Assembly (NCBI RefSeq): GCF_004634195.1
Contig: NZ_SKBP01000004.1
Span: forward strand, 124,001-188,000
Length of the DNA stretch: 64,000 nt
DNA from: Flavobacterium salilacus subsp. salilacus
GTDB taxonomy: Bacteria; Bacteroidota; Bacteroidia; Flavobacteriales; Flavobacteriaceae
Reading direction: 5' to 3'
The notes under the pieces are model-generated. The model was not told where the DNA came from, did no database searches, and saw nothing but the letters and a program-made list of their open reading frames with translations. The position numbers were made by a program, and so were the translations under genes. This document shows, piece by piece, positions 49,492-59,134 of the stretch. Each line of letters opens with the position of its first letter. Positions within the stretch are counted from its first letter, which is position 1.

Positions 49492-50859
49492 TTAATATGC
49501 TTTTTCGTCGCCCATTATTATATTGGTTACCGTTTGCAATATAATTTTTAAATCCAGCAGTAGCGACCAGTTTTCTATATAAAACACGTCATACTTTATA
49601 CGGTTTATCATATCTTCATCGGTACTTATCTCACCTCGGTAGCCTTTCACTTGGGCAAGCCCCGTAATTCCGGGTTTTACATAGTGGCGTATGCCATATT
49701 TTTTTATTCGTGAGCTGTATAATCTGTTTTGAGACCAAAGGTTGGGTCGAGGTCCTACTACCGACATTTCGCCTTTAAGTACATTTAAAAACTGAGGCAT
49801 CTCGTCAAGGCTCGTTTTTCTGATAATTTTACCTACACGTGTTACCCTTGGGTCGTTTTTTACTACTGACTGCTCTGTAGTTTTATTAATTTTCATAGAG
49901 CGGAACTTATAACAAAAAAATTCTTTCTCACCAATGCCAGGGCGACTTTGCAGAAAAAAAACAGGTCCTTTAGATTCCAGCTTTATCAATATAGCCATTA
50001 ATGGCGTAAACCACGATAGTATAAAAATAATTACAAACAGCGAGAAAACAATATCAAATCCTCTTTTAACTATTTTGGCAATTGGCTCATGCAGCGGTGT
50101 TTTGCGCAACGACAGTACCGGGAAAAACTCATAATAATCTATCCTCAGGTTTTTAGAGAATATATGTTTGGTATCCGGTATAAATTTAATGATTTTGTTA
50201 TTTGCCTCCGCAAACTCTACAAGGTCTTTCATTTGCAGGTTGTCCAGCTCATTCATAGAGCAGTATATGTCGTCAATTTTTTTGGTTGTCACAAAATCTT
50301 TTACTTCATCTATCTTTCCCACTATCTGCGGGTTTTTCTTTTTATCTGAAAAATAGCCGTAAAAATTATAGCCGTAGTCAGCCCTGGTGTCAAATAACTC
50401 TTTAAGGTTTATTGCCTGAGGGGTATAGCCTATTATTATTACATTTCTTTTATTGCTGCCTGTAGATAGCCTGTATTGCTTTAGGTAATAGAACAGTAGG
50501 AACTTGAAGGAGGTAATGGCGGTAAAGGTAACCACTATATATTCTGCCATAGCCTGACCGCTAAAAATGGTTTGCTTGGCAAACGGAAAAAAGGCAATTA
50601 TTGACAGTAGGAAAAGTATGCCCTGACGGAATAGTTTAGAGAATATTTGTACTGCGGTAGTGTAGCGGTACACCTCATAAAATCCTGAAAAATAGGATAT
50701 AATAGACCAGCAAACTATTTGATAGGCCGTAAAGTGCAGGTCGTTTACATTGAGTTCGCTAAAAAAGAATCGATAGGCTATACTGATAAGAAGCACATCG
50801 AAAGATATATTGATTGGTCTTAAATATTTTGAGTACCTACCCCTACTGAATGAATTCAT
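49492..50859 (-). CDS. exopolysaccharide polyprenyl glycosylphosphotransferase (initiating sugar transferase)
   Basis: The 455-residue protein has an N-terminal membrane region (about 4 spans, 15-130), a Rossmann-like middle and a C-terminal bacterial sugar-transferase domain. The catalytic domain contains KRGFDIVFSLFVIIFILSWF, ILIKLESKGPVFFLQSRPGI, KFRSMKIN, DEMPQFLNVLKGEMSVVGPR and KPGITGLAQVKGYRG. It transfers a sugar 1-phosphate to undecaprenyl phosphate, the first step of repeat-unit synthesis. It starts 1 base after the decarboxylase gene ends. Confidence 0.92.
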   Translation of the reverse strand: MNSFSRGRYSKYLRPINISFDVLLISIAYRFFFSELNVNDLHFTAYQIVCWSIISYFSGFYEVYRYTTAVQIFSKLFRQGILFLLSIIAFFPFAKQTIFSGQAMAEYIVVTFTAITSFKFLLFYYLKQYRLSTGSNKRNVIIIGYTPQAINLKELFDTRADYGYNFYGYFSDKKKNPQIVGKIDEVKDFVTTKKIDDIYCSMNELDNLQMKDLVEFAEANNKIIKFIPDTKHIFSKNLRIDYYEFFPVLSLRKTPLHEPIAKIVKRGFDIVFSLFVIIFILSWFTPLMAILIKLESKGPVFFLQSRPGIGEKEFFCYKFRSMKINKTTEQSVVKNDPRVTRVGKIIRKTSLDEMPQFLNVLKGEMSVVGPRPNLWSQNRLYSSRIKKYGIRHYVKPGITGLAQVKGYRGEISTDEDMINRIKYDVFYIENWSLLLDLKIILQTVTNIIMGDEKAY

Positions 50860-50860
50860 A

Positions 50861-51844
50861 TTAATGTATAAATCCTGAAAAATCTTTATGCTCTTCTTTT
50901 AGCAGCTCTTCTTTTGAGAGGGATTTAAAATAATCGTATGTTATTTTCATCCCTTCCGCACGACCTACTTTTGGCTCCCACCCTAATAATTCTTTTGCTT
51001 TTGCAATGTTGGGCTGGCGCTGTAAAGGATCATTTTCAGGAAGTGGTTTGTATATTATCTTTTGGTTTGTTCCTGTGAGTTTGATAATCTCCTCGGCAAA
51101 ATCTTTAATAGTTATCTCGTCAGGGTTACCAATATTTACAGGATATACATAATCAGACTGTAATAACCTGTATATCCCCTCTACCTGATCATCTACATAA
51201 CAAAAAGAACGGGTTTGCATACCATCGCCAAATACCGTCAAATCTTCGCCTCTGAGTGCCTGACCTATAAATGCCGGTATTACCCTGCCGTCGTTCAGCC
51301 TCATACGGGGACCATAGGTGTTAAATATTCTTACTATTCTTATATCTACTTTATGAAAGGTGTGATATGCCATAGTGATGGACTCCTGAAAACGTTTTGC
51401 CTCATCATATACCCCTCTTGGCCCTATGGTGTTTACATTGCCATAGTAATCCTCAGTTTGGGGGTGTACCAAAGGGTCGCCATATACTTCGGATGTTGAT
51501 GCTATCAATATTCTTGCGCCTTTTACTCGTGCCAGTCCAAGCAGGTTGTGTGTTCCTAACGAACCTACTTTTAGGGTTTGAATGGGTATTTTTAAATAAT
51601 CTATAGGGCTTGCGGGCGATGCAAAGTGCAGTATATAATCTAAATTACCCGGAACGTGTACAAACTTGGTTACATCATGATGATAAAACTCAAAATTTTC
51701 GAGCTTAAAAAGGTGTTGTATATTCTTGAGGTCGCCCGTTATAAGGTTATCCATGCCTATAACATAATAGCCCTCTTTAATAAACCTGTCGCAAAGGTGT
51801 GAGCCTAAAAAACCTGCCGCACCGGTTATAAGTATTCTTTTCAT
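50861..51844 (-). CDS. UDP-glucuronate decarboxylase-like SDR (UDP-xylose synthase)
   Basis: The 327-residue extended SDR has NAD-binding motif [10 protein letters not shown] (8-17) and active-site YDEAK (Tyr146, Lys150) in the context [11 protein letters not shown]. The combination with [34 protein letters not shown] and [14 protein letters not shown] is characteristic of UDP-glucuronate decarboxylases that form UDP-xylose. A UDP-4-keto product or related activity is possible. It overlaps the O-antigen ligase-type gene by 4 bases. Confidence 0.87.
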   Translation of the reverse strand: MKRILITGAAGFLGSHLCDRFIKEGYYVIGMDNLITGDLKNIQHLFKLENFEFYHHDVTKFVHVPGNLDYILHFASPASPIDYLKIPIQTLKVGSLGTHNLLGLARVKGARILIASTSEVYGDPLVHPQTEDYYGNVNTIGPRGVYDEAKRFQESITMAYHTFHKVDIRIVRIFNTYGPRMRLNDGRVIPAFIGQALRGEDLTVFGDGMQTRSFCYVDDQVEGIYRLLQSDYVYPVNIGNPDEITIKDFAEEIIKLTGTNQKIIYKPLPENDPLQRQPNIAKAKELLGWEPKVGRAEGMKITYDYFKSLSKEELLKEEHKDFSGFIH

Positions 51845-53160
51845 ATCTTTTGTTTATCAGTAGCTCCCGGCAGCAAAGCCGTATTAAAAATGCAGTAGAA
51901 CATAGTAAAGAAAACTACTCCTCTTTGCCTCCACAGAAATGATTCGGTCAAAAATAAACTTATCATAACAATTGCGAAAGCAATATGTACAAAATCTTTT
52001 TTATGGATGCCCTTTTTAAGATTTATTATGAGCATAACAATAACTATCAAAAAGCCGAAAATTCCTAAATCGGCAAACACTTGTACATACTGGTTATGGA
52101 AATTGAGCTTATTATAAAACAATCCATCTTTATCGCCATGAACAAGGTTATGTTCTATGCCCTGTTCTTCTACTTTATCATCTGAGGCGTTAAGACCGTA
52201 GCCGGTAAACAATACAGGGTCTTCTTCCAGCATTTCGGTAAATATTCTTATTTGATAGAGCCTGAATGATGTTCCGTTAAGGAAATCATTACCGTTAAAG
52301 TCGTTTCTCGACCAAGCCTCCTGTAAGGTAACATAATGCACTCCGCCTTCTGCCTCATTCTGTTGTTTGTTATTGGTAAACTCGGCTGCTATGCGCTCAT
52401 TTATTTTACCGTAATAGCCCAGTAATCCTGCCATTATGCATAGCAGTGTTACGGCAGCAACGCGTCCTCTTACCGTCATGCCCGAATAGAAAATGTAATA
52501 TAGGGCTATAAGCAGTACATTGGTAATTATAATTACTTTGGAGGAAAGCAGGAAAAGAAAAACGAGCAGGAACAGCATCATAACATGCCCCCAAAAGGTT
52601 TTCTTTTTTTTACATAAAAAATACATTAACGCCATAGATACCAGTACTGAAAGGTATATGGCATTAACATCGTTAGTGGCAAGCTCATGGTAAAAGAAAA
52701 CATCTGTACCGGCGCCTTCTCCGTAACGCATAATTGCCCTGCCCAAAAGGATGATGCCGAACAGGATAATACCCAAACTGTAGTTTTCGAGTATCTTATT
52801 TAATGATTTGTATGAAAGTGTCTGATTAAAACAAAAAGTAACGGGTATAAACAGCAACGGTGCCTCGCGGCTAAGGGCTTTGAGGGTACTTTTAAAATCT
52901 ACCGACCACAGTAGTGACAGTGCCATGAGCATAAAAAGCAACATTAGCGGCAGCAGGGGTAACCGCAGCTTTATATTTTGCTTGTTGTAGGAAAGAAATG
53001 TATATAATACAAACAGTATAAGGGTAATACTGTTATATACATAGCTGAGCGGTATGGTTAATAACGCTGCCGAAATGAAAAAAATAAGCATTTTTTTACC
53101 CGGCGTGAGTCCTATTCTTTTTAGTAAAGCATGCCTCGAAAAATTGTAAATATTTGCCAT
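51841..53160 (-). CDS. O-antigen ligase/polymerase family protein (first of two)
   Basis: The 439-residue polytopic protein (about 11 spans) has the long periplasmic loop (roughly 270-370, [40 protein letters not shown]) typical of WaaL/Wzy. FHNQYVQ contains the conserved His. The start at 53160 overlaps the upstream glycosyltransferase by 65 bases. The alternative ATG at 53091 avoids overlap but removes the first 23 residues, which contain no membrane segment. A second protein of this class is encoded at 55416-56708, so one may polymerise and the other ligate. Confidence 0.82.
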   Translation of the reverse strand: MANIYNFSRHALLKRIGLTPGKKMLIFFISAALLTIPLSYVYNSITLILFVLYTFLSYNKQNIKLRLPLLPLMLLFMLMALSLLWSVDFKSTLKALSREAPLLFIPVTFCFNQTLSYKSLNKILENYSLGIILFGIILLGRAIMRYGEGAGTDVFFYHELATNDVNAIYLSVLVSMALMYFLCKKKKTFWGHVMMLFLLVFLFLLSSKVIIITNVLLIALYYIFYSGMTVRGRVAAVTLLCIMAGLLGYYGKINERIAAEFTNNKQQNEAEGGVHYVTLQEAWSRNDFNGNDFLNGTSFRLYQIRIFTEMLEEDPVLFTGYGLNASDDKVEEQGIEHNLVHGDKDGLFYNKLNFHNQYVQVFADLGIFGFLIVIVMLIINLKKGIHKKDFVHIAFAIVMISLFLTESFLWRQRGVVFFTMFYCIFNTALLPGATDKQKI

Positions 53161-54211
53161 TTATTTTTTCCCAGTTAAAGTCGTTTTCTATTGCTTGTAT
53201 GTTATTTTCTATAATTGCCTTGTTTTTTTCTTTATCCAAATTCGCTATCAGGTGTGCCACCTCATCAGGATTGGAAAAATAAAAAGCATTGTCTTGTAGA
53301 ACGCCTCTGTTAAAAGCATTATTGTGGGCTGCTATAAGTGCGCCCGATGCCATTGCCTCAAGCAACGAAGGGTTAGTGCCCCCTACTGAATGCCCATGAA
53401 AATAAATTTTAGAAAACAATCGTAAATTATTAAGATGTTCTAAGTTATAAAGCCCTCCTATAAACCGTATGTTTTTATAGGATTTGTACTTTTCGGTAAG
53501 GTAATCTCCATGCTTGGTTTTATAGTTGCCTACTACCAGTATGGGGGTATCATTTTTTGTGTTTGCCACGCCCTGTAATACCATATCAATATTATTTTCG
53601 GGCTCAAAGCGTGCCATAATCATGTTGTAGCCATATTTTTCAACATCATATTCCTTCAGGATATTTTCGTCAGGATTAGTAAAGGGCGTTGCGCCATAGG
53701 CTATATATTCAGATTCTTTATTATATAATCTTTTCAACGATTCCTGTATGCCCAAAGAGTCGGCAACAAGATAGTCGCTTTTTACGGCTGCAAGCTTTTC
53801 GGCAAATTTTAAAAACTTTTGTACCGGTTTGGAGTATTTAGAGCGTTTCCATTCCAAGCCATCCATATTGGTAATAATTATGGGCTCTTCAGGCAGCATA
53901 AAATACCATACAGAGTTGCTGGTATAGCCCAGTTGCAGTATAATATCAAAATTGCGTTTGCGGCTGTCTTTTATACAATTATAATCGTAAATAAACTGCC
54001 CTGCCGTACCCATTTTATATTCCGGGTCATAGCAATGGATGATGTTTACTCCGTTAAATATTTTTTCCTGATAGGGGTGGTTGTGCGAGTTGTAAACATA
54101 TACTTCATGCCCTTTATTAACAAGGTAAACCGAGAAAAATTCGGCAAACTGTTCAAAGCCTCCATAATAATTGGGCACACCTCTTGTTCCTAATATCGCA
54201 ATCTTCATCAA
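53096..54211 (-). CDS. DUF1972-type glycosyltransferase (GT4-like)
   Basis: The 371-residue glycosyltransferase has the DUF1972 N-terminus KIAILGTRGVPNYYGGFEQF and a GT-B C-terminal half (NMIMARFEPENNIDMVLQGV, HSVGGTNPSLLEAMASGALI). Members include rhamnosyltransferases of surface polysaccharide loci. The donor is unknown. Its C-terminus overlaps the annotated start of the O-antigen ligase-type gene. Confidence 0.87.
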   Translation of the reverse strand: MMKIAILGTRGVPNYYGGFEQFAEFFSVYLVNKGHEVYVYNSHNHPYQEKIFNGVNIIHCYDPEYKMGTAGQFIYDYNCIKDSRKRNFDIILQLGYTSNSVWYFMLPEEPIIITNMDGLEWKRSKYSKPVQKFLKFAEKLAAVKSDYLVADSLGIQESLKRLYNKESEYIAYGATPFTNPDENILKEYDVEKYGYNMIMARFEPENNIDMVLQGVANTKNDTPILVVGNYKTKHGDYLTEKYKSYKNIRFIGGLYNLEHLNNLRLFSKIYFHGHSVGGTNPSLLEAMASGALIAAHNNAFNRGVLQDNAFYFSNPDEVAHLIANLDKEKNKAIIENNIQAIENDFNWEKINGKYLQFFEACFTKKNRTHAG

Positions 54212-54285
54212 AGTTCTTTTTCAAGGGCATAAAAATAGGCTTTAATTTGTATATGAAAAAATGTATTTGGATATAATAAAGTGTA

Positions 54286-55383
54286 TTATTTTAAATGCGT
54301 GTTGAGTGCAGTTGCCGATATTTCCCAATCATATTTTTGCCTGATGTTGTTGCTTATTGCCTGAGTATCTGTATCTGAAACAGCATTTTGTATTGCTTTG
54401 TGCATTGCCTCTTCATCGTTTGGGTTGAAAAGCGTATTACCAAAGAAATCGAAATCGCCCATAGCGGTTGCAGAGGAACAGGCTGTAGGGACTCGTGCTG
54501 CTGCCGACTCTAATGGCGGAATGCCGAAACCTTCGGCTATGGAGGGATATACAGATACATCGGCTCCTCTTATTAACAGCAACAAATCGTCAAAACTGAC
54601 TTTGTTAAGTATCAGTATTTTGGCGGTAACTTCGGCAGGTAATGATTGATAGAATGCGTCAAATTTTGGGTTGGCAATAGCAGGTTGTCCCACAAATACC
54701 AAACTATAATTTTTATAGTATTGTTTTTCTACAAAAACTTTTAGCAACATATCGTGGTTTTTACGCGGTTCCCAGCGGCTTACAAAGAGTAAATAATTAT
54801 TAAGTGCATATTTTTTTGCAATGGCATCCTTAACCGTTTTTTTATCATATTTTTCAAAAAAGGCTGCATCTACTGCATTGGGGGTAATAATTATGTTTTG
54901 AATGTTATAATGGTGCTCTATTTGTGTTTTTGAATAGGGTGAAACCGTTAATACCAAATCGGATAGTTTTGCACTATACCTGAAAAAGAAGCCTTTTACC
55001 AGCCTGTATGATAGTGGAAAATATTGCGGATAGTCTAAAAAAAGCAGGTCGTGTATGGTGTTAATATACTTACAATATTTAAATAGCGGGGTTATATATT
55101 GAAAATGGGCATAATCAATATTATTTCTTTTAATAATACGCGGAATATCAATAAGCAAGCGATAAAACTTTCCTGACGATGTGTAGCGTATGTATTGTAT
55201 ATTCTCGGCATTGCCAAAAACAGTTTTCAGCTTATCAATATCAGATGCTCCAAAAAAGAACTCTTTGGTTTGGTCTTTAATCAGCGTAGTATAAAGCCCT
55301 TTCAAATAAGTTGTTGTTCCCTGAAAGCCATCGTCAAAAACATGACAATCTACAAAAATTTTTATTTTCTTATTTTCGTGCAT
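54286..55383 (-). CDS. GT4-family glycosyltransferase
   Basis: The 365-residue GT-B enzyme shows LLFVSRWEPRKNHDMLLKVF and the donor-binding EX7E-type stretch SIAEGFGIPPLESAAARVPT. N-terminal residues (KKIKIFVDCHVFDDGFQGTT then TYLKGLY) form the acceptor domain. It extends the repeat unit; the sugar is not predictable. It sits between the second ligase/polymerase-type gene (32 bases upstream) and the DUF1972 enzyme. Confidence 0.87.
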   Translation of the reverse strand: MHENKKIKIFVDCHVFDDGFQGTTTYLKGLYTTLIKDQTKEFFFGASDIDKLKTVFGNAENIQYIRYTSSGKFYRLLIDIPRIIKRNNIDYAHFQYITPLFKYCKYINTIHDLLFLDYPQYFPLSYRLVKGFFFRYSAKLSDLVLTVSPYSKTQIEHHYNIQNIIITPNAVDAAFFEKYDKKTVKDAIAKKYALNNYLLFVSRWEPRKNHDMLLKVFVEKQYYKNYSLVFVGQPAIANPKFDAFYQSLPAEVTAKILILNKVSFDDLLLLIRGADVSVYPSIAEGFGIPPLESAAARVPTACSSATAMGDFDFFGNTLFNPNDEEAMHKAIQNAVSDTDTQAISNNIRQKYDWEISATALNTHLK

Positions 55384-55415
55384 ACTCTTAATCTGGAGTA
55401 AGGGTTTTGTTGTGG

Positions 55416-56708
55416 TTATGGCAAAGCATTGCTCTTTTCCGATTCGCGAATATAGGTTTTGGATGTATAATACAGCAATGCACCCAATATAAAAATAATT
55501 ACATCTCTGGTATTATAAATCCCCGTAATGGTTAGTGTAGAAAACAAGTATATTGCCCCGATGCCCGATACCATAAGGGTGCTCATACTACGTTTTTTAT
55601 ATACATAAGCATACCACCTCAATACCAGCAGCAGGTATATTATGAGCCCTATTGCCCCTGTTTTATAAAAAACATACATATACCCGTTGTGCAACTCCGA
55701 GATGTAGCGTACTCCCTTATTGGGGTCGTTTAAAAGCGGGGCTTCAAATTTAAGGTTTACTAAGGAGCCATGACCTGTGCCTACTATATAGCTGGAGGGG
55801 TTTTTCTCCATAAGCGAATAGGCTCTCATGGCTTCATAGCCTCGCCAGTGATCCCATAAATCTCTGTGGTTTTCACGATTTACTCTTGTAGTGAATATTT
55901 CTTCGGGGGCTACTTTTATTTTGTATAAAAACCCCTCAAGTCCGGGTTTTCCGCGTCTTATGGTTGTGTTATTTAAATAGGCATAAAACAGCAATAAGGC
56001 AACTATAAATGCACCTCCCACTAAAATGGTTTGCTTGGTTATTTTTGTAAAACCATATATTGTAAGTAACATTATGGCTGTCATAACCATCGTAGCTCTG
56101 GAAAAATACAAAATGCTTGATAATACTATTGTTATAAGCACTACTTTGTAGTATGTTGAATTGTTAATCAACGAACGTCCTTCCAGCTTTTTGTAAAACC
56201 ACAAAAAGAAAATGGCGAATAGTTCCAGAAAATTATCTTTTGTATAGTACCGGATATTTGATATTGAGCCACTTGCAAAATCTACTTTAAAAAACAAAAC
56301 GTAAAAATGTATAATGGCAGATATGAACCCCGCAACAACTACAACTTGTATAAAAAGCCTGAAATTATTTATTTTTCTAAAAAAGAGGTAGCCTATAAGA
56401 ATACCTACTAAAGGCTTTATGAAATGGAAAATGTCTTTAATGATGTTAAAAGGTTCATATTCATGAAGTATGGTTCCTATAAACCCTAACAGCAACAGTA
56501 AAATTAATGTTATTACCTGTGCTGAAAATTTTATTGAAAGTACTGTTTTTCTTTCTATAAACACAAAAAACAGCAATGCGGCAAGCTGTAAGGCTATATT
56601 GGCTTTAAAAGAAGGCAGATAGAGCTGTAATAGCAACAGCAGCACAAAAAGAGGTGCGTATATTGTTTGGGCTTTTATTTTAATGTGTGTATTTTGTGTT
56701 TGTGCCAC
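55416..56708 (-). CDS. O-antigen ligase/polymerase family protein (second of two)
   Basis: The 430-residue polytopic protein has about 11 spans and the periplasmic stretch YIVGTGHGSLVNLKFEAPLL, then YISELHNGYMYVFYKTGAIG. The ELHNGY motif is the conserved His region of the Wzy/WaaL fold. Together with 51841-53160 the locus encodes two such proteins. It lies 16 bases downstream of a GT2 gene. Confidence 0.82.
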   Translation of the reverse strand: MAQTQNTHIKIKAQTIYAPLFVLLLLLQLYLPSFKANIALQLAALLFFVFIERKTVLSIKFSAQVITLILLLLLGFIGTILHEYEPFNIIKDIFHFIKPLVGILIGYLFFRKINNFRLFIQVVVVAGFISAIIHFYVLFFKVDFASGSISNIRYYTKDNFLELFAIFFLWFYKKLEGRSLINNSTYYKVVLITIVLSSILYFSRATMVMTAIMLLTIYGFTKITKQTILVGGAFIVALLLFYAYLNNTTIRRGKPGLEGFLYKIKVAPEEIFTTRVNRENHRDLWDHWRGYEAMRAYSLMEKNPSSYIVGTGHGSLVNLKFEAPLLNDPNKGVRYISELHNGYMYVFYKTGAIGLIIYLLLVLRWYAYVYKKRSMSTLMVSGIGAIYLFSTLTITGIYNTRDVIIFILGALLYYTSKTYIRESEKSNALP

Positions 56709-56724
56709 TTATCAAAATATTAGT

Positions 56725-57537
56725 TTAGTCCAGTTTAAAAGTGCTTTTTAGGCGTTTAACCAAAGCGTTTATGGTTAGTGCAAACTTAAGCTTTATTGCG
56801 GTTATACCTGTATAATGTTTTTTTATATAGCGTTTAAAACCTTGTATCAACAATGGGTTTCTGGCTTTATTAAACCCTACAAAATGTATGTAGCTGTATT
56901 TTGATAAAAAAACGCGCCTGTAGCCCTTGTAGTATATCCTCCGACTCAAATCTATATCTTCAACATACATAAAATAATCTTCATCAAAGCCTCCTACCGC
57001 GTCGTAAACTTTTTTTGGCATTAACAGGAATGACCCGCTAAGCCAGTCAACCTCATAAGCTTCTTTAGAGAAATGTCCCGTTTCTATATCCCTGCCTGTT
57101 TTGCTGAGATTTTTTAACCGTAGCATTGCGCTAAAATCAGGAAACTTGCCTGTCGAGATGGTGTATTCCTTATCAGCGTTAAGCATTTTTATAGTTAGTA
57201 CTCCTATAGTATCATCTGCTTTTATATAGTTTAGCACCGGGGTTAAACTATCCAGTACTATGGTATCATTATTTATGAGCAGTAAATAATTGCCTTGGGC
57301 GTGTTTTACCGCTTCGTTATTCCCTTTACCAAAGCCAAGATTATCGGGGCTTTCTATAAGTTTTATATCAGGATAGTTTTCGCGTATATAACCGCAACTG
57401 CCATCGCCCGATTTGTTATCTATAACAATAATCTCATAAGCTATACCGTGTAGTGTTTTATATAAAGAGTCAAAACACCCCTTCAGGTATTTTAACCCAT
57501 TATAATTTACTATTATTACAGAGAGTTCCGGTTTCAT
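56725..57537 (-). CDS. GT2-family glycosyltransferase (WbbL-like)
   Basis: The 270-residue GT-A enzyme contains SVIIVNYNGLKYLKGCFDSL, VIDNKSGDGS, PDNLGFGKGNNEAVKHAQGN, the DxD-like LLINNDTIV, and FDEDYFMYVEDIDLSRRIYY. This is the rhamnosyltransferase-like (WbbL) branch of GT2. It is 10 bases downstream of the FkbM gene. Confidence 0.9.
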   Translation of the reverse strand: MKPELSVIIVNYNGLKYLKGCFDSLYKTLHGIAYEIIVIDNKSGDGSCGYIRENYPDIKLIESPDNLGFGKGNNEAVKHAQGNYLLLINNDTIVLDSLTPVLNYIKADDTIGVLTIKMLNADKEYTISTGKFPDFSAMLRLKNLSKTGRDIETGHFSKEAYEVDWLSGSFLLMPKKVYDAVGGFDEDYFMYVEDIDLSRRIYYKGYRRVFLSKYSYIHFVGFNKARNPLLIQGFKRYIKKHYTGITAIKLKFALTINALVKRLKSTFKLD

Positions 57538-57547
57538 GTACTTACAG

Positions 57548-58363
57548 TTATATCCAGAAATGGATTAACACAGGTTTTGGCGTTTCTTCATATATCCCCT
57601 TCACATAATAGTTATATTCCGGTACAAAACCTTTTATAATCCTGATGATTTCTTTTGGGTCGTTCTGGTCATGGTAGGTAGTTATGGCTATTTTCGGTTT
57701 ATTTCGTTTAATAGTCAACTCAGCCCCTTTCAGCATCTCCTCTTCAAAACCCTCAATGTCGGCTTTCAGATAAGTAATTTTTTCGTTGTTTGATAATAGT
57801 GTATCTATTTTTCGTAAATCTATTTTTTGAGCATTTGCTTCGTTACCCTCAACAATTTTTCCGGTAAGGGAATCGTCAGAAAACATTATCTCAGTATCCT
57901 CATTACCAACAGCAACATTAAAAATTGTAACTTTATCTTTATAGGGTATAAATGTTTTTTGCAGGCTTTTGTAAAATTTCTCTCCGGGTTCAACCATATA
58001 AATATGGCTACACTTGTCTATCTCTAAAAGCGATAACAGCCCTTCGGCAGTACCTATATCCAGTAAAATTTCTCCGGGTGCTATAATAGTGTGTTGCTTT
58101 TGATAATAATGCCAGTCTGATGTGTCAAACGTTTCGCATATTACCTGGTCAAGCCTGTTTAGCGGAAATGATTTTGGCCAATACAGCACTTTATCGGTAT
58201 CCTTAAAAGAAACCTGATAATCGTCGGTTTCAATTATTTTATCAATATAGTTTTTGGCAATGCGGTGAATTTTTGGTTTTGTTAAAAACTTAAGCATTTC
58301 GATAAAACCAACATTGTTTTTATTGACAAACAACCAAAAAAAAAGAATTTTTAATCTTCTCAT
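57548..58363 (-). CDS. FkbM-family methyltransferase
   Basis: The 271-residue SAM-dependent methyltransferase has the FkbM pattern GEILLDIGTAEGLLSLLEID (motif I), then IYMVEPGEKFYKSLQKTF and KIDTLLSNNEKITYLKADIE then GFEEEMLKGA. Such enzymes O-methylate sugars in polysaccharide loci. A -7 element lies at 58410-58417, suggesting a promoter for this and downstream genes. Confidence 0.87.
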   Translation of the reverse strand: MRRLKILFFWLFVNKNNVGFIEMLKFLTKPKIHRIAKNYIDKIIETDDYQVSFKDTDKVLYWPKSFPLNRLDQVICETFDTSDWHYYQKQHTIIAPGEILLDIGTAEGLLSLLEIDKCSHIYMVEPGEKFYKSLQKTFIPYKDKVTIFNVAVGNEDTEIMFSDDSLTGKIVEGNEANAQKIDLRKIDTLLSNNEKITYLKADIEGFEEEMLKGAELTIKRNKPKIAITTYHDQNDPKEIIRIIKGFVPEYNYYVKGIYEETPKPVLIHFWI

Positions 58364-58409
58364 GCAGAAAAATTTTAAAGGGCATAATAGCTCCTCTTTA
58401 CGATAAAAA

Positions 58410-58417
58410 CAAAAGTA
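58410..58417 (-). promoter_or_regulatory. -7 element candidate before the FkbM gene
   Basis: TACTTTTG on the minus strand, 47 bases before the FkbM ATG. It sits in a weak AT-rich hairpin (ACAAAAGTA/TACTTTGT, 58409-58432) that might also terminate the upstream gene. Confidence 0.4.
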
Positions 58418-58471
58418 TAAAAACGTACTTTGTTTTTGTCTTATAATGTGGTAAATAATGCCCTTAGTCGA

Positions 58472-59134
58472 TTATACGTTTTTTACCCTGAAAAAATATT
58501 GTACTGAGAAGAACTCTTCAAAAACTCCAAAGGTTAGCTTGTTTAGAAGTTTTACAAACGATTTCCCTTTATAGTTCTTTACAGAGCCTTCGCTATACTG
58601 TACCTTGAAACCTGATGCCTCTAAAAGCTCTTTGATATTTTTCCTGCAATAAAAACGCATATGAGTATAGTCGAATATACCACTCTCCTCGTATCTGAAA
58701 TCGCCTTTAAATACAATTTTCTTTATTGCGGAATAATGCCGGATGTTGGGCATACTTACCAGCACCTCTCCGTCAGGATGAAGGTATTTTTGTACTTTGG
58801 CAAGTACTTTTTTGGGTTCTACCAAATGTTCCAACACGTCGGGCAATAAAATAATATCAAAATAGCCCTCATATTCCGGGAAATCGGTTTCCTCAATATT
58901 GGCAAATATAAACCTGTCCAGCGGCTTATAATTTTCTTTATTTTTAACATCTTCATAAAGCTCTACGCCCACAGCTTCTGCCGCAATTCCCTGCTGTTTT
59001 AAAAAATATAGTGTTTCGCCATAAGCTGCCCCAATTTCTAAAACCTTTAGCCCCGGTTCTTTTTTGCTTATCAGGCTAATAAGGTCATGCCTTATATTGG
59101 CATAATAGCTGGATGTTTTGTCACTGTAATTCAT
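58472..59134 (-). CDS. class I SAM-dependent methyltransferase
   Basis: The 220-residue enzyme has motif I LKVLEIGAAYGETLYFLKQQ, acidic VGVELYEDVK and post-motif FDIILLPDVLEHLVEPKKVL, the UbiE/WbyY-like pattern of small-molecule or sugar methyltransferases. Its start is 1-base coupled to the stop of the DUF6311 gene (TAATG). A 108-base gap follows. Confidence 0.88.
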   Translation of the reverse strand: MNYSDKTSSYYANIRHDLISLISKKEPGLKVLEIGAAYGETLYFLKQQGIAAEAVGVELYEDVKNKENYKPLDRFIFANIEETDFPEYEGYFDIILLPDVLEHLVEPKKVLAKVQKYLHPDGEVLVSMPNIRHYSAIKKIVFKGDFRYEESGIFDYTHMRFYCRKNIKELLEASGFKVQYSEGSVKNYKGKSFVKLLNKLTFGVFEEFFSVQYFFRVKNV